Source: Deltaproteobacteria bacterium
GTDB taxonomy: Bacteria > Desulfobacterota > Desulfobulbia > Desulfobulbales > UBA5123
DNA length: 6,852 nucleotides
Assembly: GCA_021788685.1 (NCBI GenBank)
Contig: JAJYKH010000150.1
Location: 1 to 6,852, forward strand
Direction of reading: 5' to 3'
The notes beneath the pieces are model-generated. The model saw only the letters and a program-made list of their open reading frames with translations, searched no databases and was not told the origin of the DNA. Positions within the stretch are counted from its first letter, which is position 1, and every line of letters begins with the position of its first letter. Positions 1 through 6,009 of the stretch are shown here, one piece after another. A program made the position numbers and the translations under genes.

Positions 1-399
1 CTCCGGCCCGACCGCCGCGGCGATCGCCTTCTGCCGCGCGGCCTCGTCCGTCGCCTGCTCGGGCGCGAGCGTCACGTCATGCCTGGCGAGGAGCTTCCCG
101 TCCAGGTCGATGGTGAGGAAGGCCCAGGCATTGTCACTGCCCGCGAGCGGCACCAGGTAGCCGACGGCCGTGTTGTCGCCCTCCCCCACGATGTAGCGGT
201 AGATTTCGTGCATCTTGAGGGACGCCGGTGCCGGATGCGCGGCCGAGTAGCCCAGCAGCCCCAGCATGACCCGCTGCTCCGTGAGCTGCTCGTTATGCCG
301 CTTGGCCTTGTTGGTGAGGATGAAGGTGGTGCCCATGATGGCCCCGGCGACCAGGCACGAGAGGGTCAGCCGGAAGATGATGGTGCCGATGTTCTTCAT
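1..399 (-). CDS. rnfG: RnfG, electron transport complex subunit G (3' part missing, runs off window)
   Basis: N-terminal 133 residues of a small membrane-anchored protein; the frame is open to base 1, so the C-terminus lies outside. RnfG normally carries a covalently bound FMN on a periplasmic or extracytoplasmic domain and passes electrons within the Rnf complex. Seen here: one hydrophobic helix at about residues 4-27, preceded by Met-Lys, then a basic segment (NKAKRHNEQL) and a soluble region. The SGAT-type flavinylation motif is expected further downstream and is not in the window. The assignment rests mainly on position directly after rnfD, the single N-terminal helix and overall length. 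The start ATG overlaps the rnfD stop as ATGA (396-399), which implies translational coupling; an AGG-rich stretch within the end of rnfD serves as ribosome site. The region after residue 70 looks diverged from typical RnfG: there is no clear HxETPG motif. Confidence 0.8.
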   Translation of the reverse strand, partial: MKNIGTIIFRLTLSCLVAGAIMGTTFILTNKAKRHNEQLTEQRVMLGLLGYSAAHPAPASLKMHEIYRYIVGEGDNTAVGYLVPLAGSDNAWAFLTIDLDGKLLARHDVTLAPEQATDEAARQKAIAAAVGPE

Positions 400-1451
400 T
401 TGGCACCTCCCAGGGGCGGGGCGAACCGCTTGGGCTTGAGCAAGCGGTCGAGCACCGGGCTCACCGGGTTCATGAGGAGGATGGCGTAGCAGATGCCCTC
501 CGGGTAGCCGCCCTTGAGCCGGATGAGGACGGTGATCGCCCCCACGCCGATGCCGTAAATGAGCTGGGAGGTCCGCACCGTGGGGCTGGTGACGTAGTCG
601 TTCGCCATGAAGAAGGCGCCCAGCATGGCCCCGCCGGAGAGAATCGCCAGGAGGGGGTCGCCCGTGAAGTGGGTGGGGCCCCCGAAGATCCAGGAAAGGA
701 GGGCGATGGTGCCCAGCACGCTCACCGGGATGTGCCAGGTGATGTAGCGCCGGTACATGAGATAGAGCCCCCCCAGCAGGATGAGCAGCCCTGAGGTCTC
801 GCCGATGGCGCCCGGCCGCCAGCCCAGGAAGAACGTGGTGTAGATGTTGGGGGCGGTGCCGAACTGGGCGGCCAGGGCGGCCGCGCCCTGGGTCTTGAGC
901 ACGGCGAGCGGGGTGGCGGTGGAGACCGCGTCCACCGCGGTGCCCAGCGTGGAGAAGATGGCCGTGTTGTGAAGGGGCGGCAGCCAGGCCGAGGTCATCG
1001 CCACCGGGAAGGTGGCGAGGAGGAAGGCCCGGGCGAGGAGCGCCGGATTGAAGATGTTGTAGCCGATCCCCCCCAGGAGGTGCTTGCCGATGTAAATGGC
1101 CATCACCGCGCCCAGGATGGGCAGCCAGTAGGAGACTCCGGGCGGGATGACGAAGGCGAGCAGCATGCCGGTGATCACGGCGCTGCCGTCGCTCACGGTC
1201 ACCTTGCGGCCCATGGCCTTCTGGCTGATGGCCTCCATCGCCACGCAGCTCGCCACGCTTACCGCGGTGATGATGAGGGTCCGGATTCCGAAAACGAAGA
1301 CCGAGAGGACCAGGGGCGGCACCAGGCAGGCCACCACCGTCCACATGATTCGTGCAACCGATTCGCCGCTCTTAACGTGCGGGGAGATGGAGACCTTCAG
1401 CAATCCCGCGGTGAGGTCCGGCGTCGGGCTTTCAGACGCTTGCGGTTTAAT
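396..1451 (-). CDS. rnfD: RnfD, membrane subunit of the Rnf complex (probable ATT start)
   Basis: Integral membrane subunit of the Rnf ferredoxin:NAD+ oxidoreductase, homologous to NqrB. It is thought to carry covalent FMN and to take part in ion translocation. From the proposed start it has 351 residues, close to family length. About eight to ten hydrophobic segments run through the protein. The flavinylation motif DAVSTATPL is at about residues 174-182, with Thr180 as the expected FMN-linked residue. Other family landmarks are VSISPH near the N-terminus, SDGSAVITGMLLAF, GGIGYNIFNPA and FFMANDYVTSP. Start choice: the conventional start would be TTG at 1401-1403 (335 residues), but only GGGA directly abutting it precedes that codon. 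In the same frame, 16 codons upstream, ATT at 1449-1451 lies 7 bases after a perfect AAGGAG. The frame is closed further upstream by TGA. The product is secure; the start is an inference. The stop overlaps the rnfG start. Confidence 0.93.
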   Translation of the reverse strand: MKPQASESPTPDLTAGLLKVSISPHVKSGESVARIMWTVVACLVPPLVLSVFVFGIRTLIITAVSVASCVAMEAISQKAMGRKVTVSDGSAVITGMLLAFVIPPGVSYWLPILGAVMAIYIGKHLLGGIGYNIFNPALLARAFLLATFPVAMTSAWLPPLHNTAIFSTLGTAVDAVSTATPLAVLKTQGAAALAAQFGTAPNIYTTFFLGWRPGAIGETSGLLILLGGLYLMYRRYITWHIPVSVLGTIALLSWIFGGPTHFTGDPLLAILSGGAMLGAFFMANDYVTSPTVRTSQLIYGIGVGAITVLIRLKGGYPEGICYAILLMNPVSPVLDRLLKPKRFAPPLGGAK

Positions 1452-1458
1452 GGCTCTT

Positions 1459-1464
1459 CTCCTT
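1459..1464 (-). promoter_or_regulatory. Shine-Dalgarno for rnfD that points to an ATT start
   Basis: On the minus strand AAGGAG is followed by 7 bases (AAGAGCC) and then ATT AAA CCG, in frame with rnfD. No ATG, GTG or TTG sits at a usable distance in any frame. This is the only strong ribosome site in the 103 bases between rnfC and the conventional TTG start. Confidence 0.6.
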
Positions 1465-1506
1465 CACTGAAATGCAGGGGGTTAACGGAAAGCTCCTGGC
1501 CGGGAC

Positions 1507-2820
1507 TTACCGCTTCGCCTTCATCTTGGCGAGGCGGACGAGCTGGACCAGGGGACGCTTGGCCGGGCAGACATAGGAGCAGCAGCCGCATTCGAAGCAT
1601 TCGAAAACACCGAACTGCGCCGTCTCCTGGGCCCGGCCCGCCTCCACGTAAATGGCGATTTCCTTGGGCTCCAGGCCCATGGGGCAGGCCTCGATGCACC
1701 AGCCGCAGCGGATGCACTGGGAGTGGGGCCTGGTGTCGATCTCCTCGCCGGCCAGGAAGAGTACCGACGAGGTGGTCTTGGTGACCGGGATGTCGAGGGA
1801 GGAAGCGGCAAACCCCATCATGGGGCCGCCGTAGACGATCTTGGCCAGCTCCGGGGTGACCCCGCCCAGGTAATCGACGATGTCCCGCACCCGGGTGCCC
1901 ACCTTGACCAGCAGGTTCGCGGGCCGCTTGATCCCCTTGCCCGCGATGGTGACCACCTTCTCGTAGAGCGGCTTGCCCAGGACTACGGCATCGTAAATGG
2001 CCTTGGTGGTGCTCACGTTGTGGACCACCACCCCCACCGCGGACGGCAGGGCGAAGCCCGGCACCTTGCGGCCGGTGAGGGTCTGGATGAGCTGTTTTTC
2101 CGAGCCCTGAGGGTATTTCACCTTCATGGCCCGAACCTGGACCTGCCCGCCGCCCCCCGCGGCGGCCGCCTTCTCCATGGCGGCAATCGCGTCGGGCTTG
2201 TTGGCCTCGATGCCGATAAAGCAGGTGGAGACCCCGAGCACCTTCATGATGATCCGGGCGCCCTCCACGATCTCCGCCGGGTGCTCCAGCATCTGCCGGT
2301 GATCGGCGGTGATGTACGGCTCGCACTCGGCGCCGTTCAGAATCAGGGTATCGATCTTGGAGTCGGGCGGGGGCGACAGCTTGGCATGGGTGGGGAATCC
2401 GGCGCCGCCCACCCCGATGATGCCCGCCGCCTGGATCTTCTTCAGCAGCTCCTCACGGCCGAGGCCGGACCAGTCGGTCCGCTCGTAGCGCCGGGGCGGG
2501 GCCTGCCGATCGGTCTGGATGGTGATCGAGGGGGCGGAGACCCGCATGGGATGGGCGGAAACGCCGAGCTGCTTGACCGTGCCGGCCGAGGACGCATGGA
2601 TGGGCGACCCCAGCCCCTTGGTCACCTCGCCGATGAGGTCCCCCTCGGCCACCGTGTCGCCCTTCTTGACCAGCGGCGTGCAGGGGGCGCCGATGTGCTG
2701 GCCGAGGATGATCTCCAGCTCGTCCGGCACGGGCATGACCTCGATGGCCAGCCCCGCCGTCTGTCCCTTGGCTTCGGGCGGATGGACCCCGCCCTTGGGA
2801 AACGTCAGCAAAGCGCTCAT
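1507..2820 (-). CDS. rnfC: RnfC, NADH-binding iron-sulfur subunit of the Rnf complex
   Basis: Peripheral cytoplasmic subunit of the Rnf complex, thought to exchange electrons with NAD(H) and pass them to or from RnfB/ferredoxin. 437 residues, the length of the shorter RnfC type without the long repeat-rich C-terminal tail found in enterics. Domains in order: N-terminal RnfC barrel/sandwich region starting TFPKGGVHPPEAK (about 6-100), a NuoF-like nucleotide/FMN domain with GIIGVGGAGFPTHAKL (133-148) and LNGAECEPYITAD (161-173), an SLBB-like region (about 250-330), and two [4Fe-4S] binding motifs, C369-C372-C375-C379-P and C408-C411-C414-C418-P. The start at 2818-2820 is chosen because the protein then begins directly at the conserved MSALLTFPKGG and GAGAG lies 7 bases upstream; a longer frame to 2883 would run through AT-rich promoter DNA. 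It is the first gene of the minus-strand operon (C-D-G order, as in clostridial-type rnf clusters); 103 bases, or 55 with the ATT start, separate it from rnfD. Confidence 0.97.
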   Translation of the reverse strand: MSALLTFPKGGVHPPEAKGQTAGLAIEVMPVPDELEIILGQHIGAPCTPLVKKGDTVAEGDLIGEVTKGLGSPIHASSAGTVKQLGVSAHPMRVSAPSITIQTDRQAPPRRYERTDWSGLGREELLKKIQAAGIIGVGGAGFPTHAKLSPPPDSKIDTLILNGAECEPYITADHRQMLEHPAEIVEGARIIMKVLGVSTCFIGIEANKPDAIAAMEKAAAAGGGGQVQVRAMKVKYPQGSEKQLIQTLTGRKVPGFALPSAVGVVVHNVSTTKAIYDAVVLGKPLYEKVVTIAGKGIKRPANLLVKVGTRVRDIVDYLGGVTPELAKIVYGGPMMGFAASSLDIPVTKTTSSVLFLAGEEIDTRPHSQCIRCGWCIEACPMGLEPKEIAIYVEAGRAQETAQFGVFECFECGCCSYVCPAKRPLVQLVRLAKMKAKR

Positions 2821-2853
2821 GAATCTGCTCTCGATTTGAAAAAAGAAAAAGCT

Positions 2854-2866
2854 ATACATAATGTAT
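2854..2866. repeat. 13-bp perfect palindrome in the rnf promoter region
   Basis: ATACAT-A-ATGTAT: two 6-base arms around one central base, 34 bases upstream of the rnfC start and overlapping the best -10 candidate for rnf. Position and symmetry fit a binding site for a dimeric regulator. No regulator is encoded in the window, and the arms match no operator I recognise. Confidence 0.4.
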
Positions 2867-2883
2867 CGGGATTGAGATTGCAA
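2855..2883 (-). promoter_or_regulatory. Candidate promoter for the rnf operon
   Basis: Read on the minus strand: TTGCAA (2883-2878) as -35, a 17-base spacer, and TATGTA (2860-2855) as -10. The -35 matches consensus at 4 of 6 positions and the -10 at 3 of 6, so the call is weak. Support comes mainly from spacing, the AT-rich surroundings and the location just upstream of rnfC. A sigma-54 arrangement around the TTGCA was tested by eye and lacks the GG at the right distance. Confidence 0.3.
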
Positions 2884-2964
2884 GGCCGTGTTCGGGAAAT
2901 CTGCTTAATCCTGTTGCGGCCGGGAAAATTTTTGATTATGGATACAAGTCCGTTTTTTGAAACC

Positions 2965-2980
2965 GGGTTGCACCCAACCC
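2965..2980. repeat. Hairpin/inverted repeat upstream of the GOGAT operon
   Basis: GGGTTG-CACC-CAACCC, a 6-bp stem with a 4-base loop. It lies 6 bases before a TATATA box and so falls where the -35 region of the plus-strand operon would be. It is not followed by a T-run in either direction, so it is not a typical terminator. An operator role is plausible but unproven. Confidence 0.4.
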
Positions 2981-2986
2981 CTACAT

Positions 2987-2992
2987 TATATA
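2987..2992 (+). promoter_or_regulatory. Possible -10 box for the GOGAT operon
   Basis: TATATA in an AT-rich patch, the best -10-like hexamer before the amidotransferase gene. No good -35 lies 16-18 bases upstream; that place is taken by the inverted repeat at 2965-2980, which would fit an activator-dependent promoter. Transcription would begin near 2999 and give a leader of about 150 bases. Confidence 0.25.
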
Positions 2993-2998
2993 GGTGAC

Positions 2999-3149
2999 CT
3001 CCGGAAAGAGGATTTTCGTTCGAGTGCAAGCCGCGAGGGAGTCTGGAAAGCGGAGCGTGCTTCCTGTACGTGAGCATTTCCGGGCTACTGAGCAACGCCG
3101 CAATCAGGCGAAAAGACCGTTTCGGATGATCACTAAGCATGGAGCGAAC
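2999..3149 (+). other. Long 5' leader with possible RNA structure, unidentified
   Basis: About 150 bases without a credible gene before the amidotransferase start. Complementary segments seen by eye: CCGGAAA (3001-3007) with TTTCCGG (3077-3083), a 7-bp closing helix; inside it GCGTGC (3055-3060) with GTACGT (3066-3071), two of the six pairs being G-U; and outside it CGCC (3096-3099) with GGCG (3107-3110). CTGA (3088-3091) with TCAG (3104-3107) would compete with the last hairpin. I do not recognise a known riboswitch class. The structure could be chance in GC-rich DNA. Confidence 0.3.
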
Positions 3150-4292
3150 ATGTGCCGCCTTGCCCTGAAAACCGCAGCTGAACCATTTTCGCCCTACAGC
3201 GTCCTGACCGCCATGGAGGCCATGCAGGAAGGCTATGACGGCAGCGGCCTCGGACTGCTGCTGCGGGGGCTCACCTTCGCCGATTACCGGTACTCCCCCG
3301 AGGACCCCATCCTGTCCGGCATCGCCCACACCGAAGAGTCCCTGGACCGGCTGAACGAGCTCATGCGGGCCAAGGGGTTCGAGCTCAAGTACGATCACGA
3401 CTTCACGGTCGATCTGCGGGAGATCGAGGCCAAGGACCGCCACAAATATTTCCTGCGGGTCTACAAAGTGCCCGTCGCCTGGAAGGAATATTCCCGGGAG
3501 CAGGCCGAAGAGCAGCTGATGCTCACCCGGGTCGCCCTGCGCCTCGACGGGGAAACGCACGGCGGCGATCTCACCGTCTTCTCCTTCTGGCCGGAAGTGG
3601 CCATGATCAAGGAAGTCGGCTGGCCCCTCGCGGTGGGCAACGCCCTCGGCCTCCAGGACGGCCGGCTCAAGGCCCGGGTGGTCATGGCCCAGGGGCGGCA
3701 GAACACCAACTACGGCATCAACCTTTACGCCTGCCACCCCTTCTTCATCCAGGGCATCGGCACCATGACCAATGGCGAGAACACCGCCTTCGTGCCCATC
3801 AGGGATTGGCTGCTGGGGCAGCACCACCCGGCCTACATCGGCTACCAGAGCGACTCCGAGGTGTTCACCCACATCCTGCACTACACCCTGCGGAAGCTGA
3901 AGCTGCCGCTCGCCGCCTACAAGCACATCATCACCCCGCTCAAAACGGAAGAGCTGCAGCAGCATCCCCAGGGCGATTTCCTGTTGGGGCTGCGCAACGC
4001 CTGCCGTCGGCTGATCATCGACGGCCCCAACTGCGTCATGGGCACCCTCCCCGACGAAACCTGCCTCGTGGTCATGGATCACAAGAAGATGCGCCCCTGC
4101 ACGGTTGGCGGCAGGCCCGGCGAATGGGCCTTCGCCTCGGAAATGTGCGGCGTCGACGCCATGATCCCCGACCGGGACCGCTCCCTTGATTTCCAACCCA
4201 TGCGCCAACACACCGTGATCATTCCCCCTGATCGAAAGGAACGACAGATATGGTCCCAATTCGAAACATTGCCGTTGCCCCAAGCAGCCTGA
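3150..4292 (+). CDS. Class II glutamine amidotransferase subunit of split glutamate synthase
   Basis: 380-residue Ntn-type glutaminase corresponding to the N-terminal domain of GltB. It would hydrolyse glutamine to glutamate and ammonia for the synthase subunit. The start at 3150 gives Met-Cys-Arg-Leu, so removal of Met leaves the catalytic N-terminal Cys; GGAG lies 5 bases upstream. Landmarks: DGSGLG (30-35), the substrate-arginine region QGRQNTNYG (181-189), HPFFIQGIGTMTNGEN (196-211) where Asn208-Gly209 replace the usual HNG oxyanion motif, and SDSE (234-237). The C-terminal third (VMGTLPDETCLVVMD, MRPCTVGGRPGEWAFASE) matches the extended amidotransferases of three-subunit systems (GlxB/MgsA-like), not PurF or GlmS. 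The frame continues 52 codons upstream to a GTG, but that extension looks non-coding. The gene overlaps the next by 43 bases, so the two subunits are probably translated together. Confidence 0.93.
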   Translation: MCRLALKTAAEPFSPYSVLTAMEAMQEGYDGSGLGLLLRGLTFADYRYSPEDPILSGIAHTEESLDRLNELMRAKGFELKYDHDFTVDLREIEAKDRHKYFLRVYKVPVAWKEYSREQAEEQLMLTRVALRLDGETHGGDLTVFSFWPEVAMIKEVGWPLAVGNALGLQDGRLKARVVMAQGRQNTNYGINLYACHPFFIQGIGTMTNGENTAFVPIRDWLLGQHHPAYIGYQSDSEVFTHILHYTLRKLKLPLAAYKHIITPLKTEELQQHPQGDFLLGLRNACRRLIIDGPNCVMGTLPDETCLVVMDHKKMRPCTVGGRPGEWAFASEMCGVDAMIPDRDRSLDFQPMRQHTVIIPPDRKERQIWSQFETLPLPQAA

Positions 4293-5887
4293 CCTACCAC
4301 GACCTGCCCTGGGTCGTCCAGCACCGGGAGGACCGCTGCACCCTGTGCGGCCGCTGCACCTCGGTCTGCCCCAAGGAGGCCATCTACCTCACCTACCGGC
4401 GGCAGCGCCTGCCGAAGATGGTGCTCCAGGCGAGCGAGCGCGGCAGCGCCTACCGCACCTTTTACGGCATCCGCCAGCGGACCGACCTGGCCCACCGCTG
4501 CATCGGCTGCGGCATGTGCTCCATGGTCTGCCCGAACGAGGCCATCGGCCCCCACCCGAACGCGAACGACGAGCGGGCCCGGTTCCTCGACACCGAGAAA
4601 GGCGAGCCGATCAAGCGGGGCGGCCGGCGGAACTCCCGGGAAAGCCTGCTCGACCGGATCATCTTCAACCGGATCTCGATGCTCACCGACCCGGCCCTCG
4701 ACGCCGGCCGGCACGAGTTTTCGGTCAACACCCTGCTCGGCCGCGTGCTCCCGCCCGAGGAGTACATCCGGCGGAAGGCGGCCGGGGAGTGGATCCCGCC
4801 GGTGCGCGAGATCTTCCCCTTCATCATCGGCTCCATGTCCTTTGGCGCCTTGTCGCCCAATATGTGGCTGGGCCTCCTCCAGGGCGTGGCGTACTGCAAC
4901 GAGGTGCTCGGCATCCCGGTGGTGATGGCGACCGGCGAGGGCGGCTGCCCGCCCTGGGTGCTCAGGAGCAAGTTCCTCAAGTACATCATCCTCCAGATCG
5001 CCTCGGGCTACTTCGGCTGGGACGAGATCATCCGGGCGCTCCCCGAGATGCAGTGCGACCCGGCGGCCATCGAGATCAAGTACGGCCAGGGGGCCAAGCC
5101 CGGCGACGGCGGCCTGCTCATGTGGTTCAAGGTGAGCAAGATCATCGCCCGGCTGCGCGGCGTGCCCGAGGGGGTCGATCTTCCCTCCCCGCCGGTGCAC
5201 CAGACCCTCTATTCCATCGAAGAGTCGGTTATGAAAATGATCCAGACCATGTCCATGGCCTGGAACTTCAAGGTGCCGGTCTATCCCAAGATCTCCGGCT
5301 CCACCTCCGCCAAGGCGGTGCTCAACAACCTGGTGCGCAACCCGTATGCCGGGGCGCTCCTCATCGACGGCATCGACGGCGGCACCGGCGCGGCTTACAA
5401 CATCAGCATGGACGCCACGGGCCACCCCATCGCCTCCAACCTCCGGGAGTGCTACCTCGACCTCGCCGCCCAGGGCAAGCAGAACGAGATCCCCCTCTTT
5501 GCCGCGGGCGGCGTCGGCAAGAACGGCAACGTCACCCGGAACGGCATGGCCCTCGTCATGCTGGGGGCGAGCGGCGTCCACATGGGCAAGTACATGATGC
5601 AGGCGGCGGCCGGCTGTCTGGGCAGCGAGCGCAACCGCTGCAACGTCTGCAACATCGGCGTCTGCCCCAAAGGCATCACCAGCCAGAACCCCAAGCTCTA
5701 CCGGCGCCTTGACCCCGATGCCGTGGCCCAGCGGGTGGCGGAAACCTTCATGGCGATCAACACCGAGGTCAAGAAAATCATGGCCCCTCTGGGCCGCTCC
5801 CAGAGCCTGCCCATCGGCATGTCCGACGCCATCGCCATCGACGACCAGGCAGCCGCCGACCGGCTGAAGATCCGGTATGTGTGTTAA
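4250..5887 (+). CDS. Glutamate synthase FMN subunit with N-terminal 2x[4Fe-4S] ferredoxin domain
   Basis: 545 residues; the catalytic synthase part of an archaeal-type split GOGAT, expected to reduce 2-iminoglutarate formed from 2-oxoglutarate and ammonia. N-terminal ferredoxin-like domain: C30-C33-C36-C40-P and C84-C87-C90-C94-P, an unusually wide 43-residue gap between clusters. FMN TIM-barrel domain from about 185 to 510: SMSFGALS (195-202), TGEGG (228-232), EIKYGQGAKPGDGG (275-288), SIEES (322-326), KISGSTSAKAV (347-357), IDGIDGGTGAA (372-382) and AAGGVGKNG (418-426). Cysteines C464, C467 and C472, followed by PKGITSQ, correspond to the [3Fe-4S] ligand region of GltB (CPxGVATQ). AAAGGA (4235-4240) lies 9 bases before the ATG; no other ATG occurs before residue 57. 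The same fold serves N-methylglutamate synthase (MgsC) and GlxD, so exact substrate is inferred. Electrons probably come from ferredoxin or a separate FAD reductase subunit outside the window. Confidence 0.93.
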   Translation: MVPIRNIAVAPSSLTYHDLPWVVQHREDRCTLCGRCTSVCPKEAIYLTYRRQRLPKMVLQASERGSAYRTFYGIRQRTDLAHRCIGCGMCSMVCPNEAIGPHPNANDERARFLDTEKGEPIKRGGRRNSRESLLDRIIFNRISMLTDPALDAGRHEFSVNTLLGRVLPPEEYIRRKAAGEWIPPVREIFPFIIGSMSFGALSPNMWLGLLQGVAYCNEVLGIPVVMATGEGGCPPWVLRSKFLKYIILQIASGYFGWDEIIRALPEMQCDPAAIEIKYGQGAKPGDGGLLMWFKVSKIIARLRGVPEGVDLPSPPVHQTLYSIEESVMKMIQTMSMAWNFKVPVYPKISGSTSAKAVLNNLVRNPYAGALLIDGIDGGTGAAYNISMDATGHPIASNLRECYLDLAAQGKQNEIPLFAAGGVGKNGNVTRNGMALVMLGASGVHMGKYMMQAAAGCLGSERNRCNVCNIGVCPKGITSQNPKLYRRLDPDAVAQRVAETFMAINTEVKKIMAPLGRSQSLPIGMSDAIAIDDQAAADRLKIRYVC

Positions 5888-5942
5888 CGAAGCTGAAAGC
5901 TCGAGGCCCAAAGCCGAAGGTTCATCGAATTTAGACAAGTAG

Positions 5943-5968
5943 GTCGGGTTAGCGCAGCGTAACCCGAC
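5943..5968. repeat. REP-like palindrome
   Basis: GTCGGGTTA and TAACCCGAC form a perfect 9-bp inverted repeat around GCGCAGCG, preceded by GTAG (5939-5942, overlapping at its end). The layout GTAGG-stem-AGCG..GCG-stem resembles the REP-type repeats that I recall as abundant between genes of many proteobacteria and associated with RAYT transposases. In the mRNA it would fold into a strong hairpin that may alter stability or the ratio of the second to third subunit. Only one copy is in the window, so its repeated nature is recalled, not shown. Confidence 0.6.
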
Positions 5969-5970
5969 GC

Positions 5971-5986
5971 GACCGGCTGGCCGGTC
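5971..5986. repeat. Second inverted repeat next to the REP-like element
   Basis: GACCGGC-TG-GCCGGTC, 7-base arms that would fold as a 6-bp stem with CTGG loop. It starts 2 bases after the REP-like palindrome and ends 11 bases before the ribosome site of the downstream gene, so both may belong to one composite element. Confidence 0.5.
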
Positions 5987-6009
5987 GAAGTCTGCTGAAG
6001 GATAAGAGA

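Larger units (their letters stand above)
5888..6009. other. 122-base intergenic gap within the GOGAT operon
   Basis: Unusually long for this otherwise tight operon. It contains no gene. The first 50 bases are lower in GC and hold no structure I can define. The rest holds two neighbouring palindromes, listed separately, and the ribosome site AAGGA (5998-6002) of the next gene. There is no T-run that would make either palindrome an intrinsic terminator. Confidence 0.7.

Noticed and set aside
2821..2883. 21-codon N-terminal extension of rnfC
   Set aside because: It would translate the AT-rich promoter and leader DNA; the conserved RnfC N-terminus begins at 2820 with its own ribosome site.
2868..2900. 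Sigma-54 promoter around TTGCA on the minus strand
   Set aside because: The required GG ten bases before GC is absent.
2985..3000. Resemblance to a phage SP6-type promoter (TATAGGTGAC-like)
   Set aside because: Only a short partial match in the wrong context, lacking the ACTATAG portion; coincidence.
2993..3134. Closing helix GGTGA (2993-2997) with TCACT (3130-3134) for the leader RNA
   Set aside because: The left arm lies upstream of the transcription start implied by the best -10 box, and 5 bp over 130 bases is easily chance.
2994..3149. In-frame 52-codon upstream extension of the amidotransferase, possibly a GltB-type propeptide
   Set aside because: GltB does have a cleaved propeptide, but here Met directly precedes the catalytic Cys, GGAG is correctly placed, and the extension is strongly basic with no protein-like pattern.
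5943..5986. Intrinsic terminator ending the operon before the GXGXG gene
   Set aside because: Neither hairpin is followed by a T-run on either strand, and the downstream gene belongs to the same enzyme.
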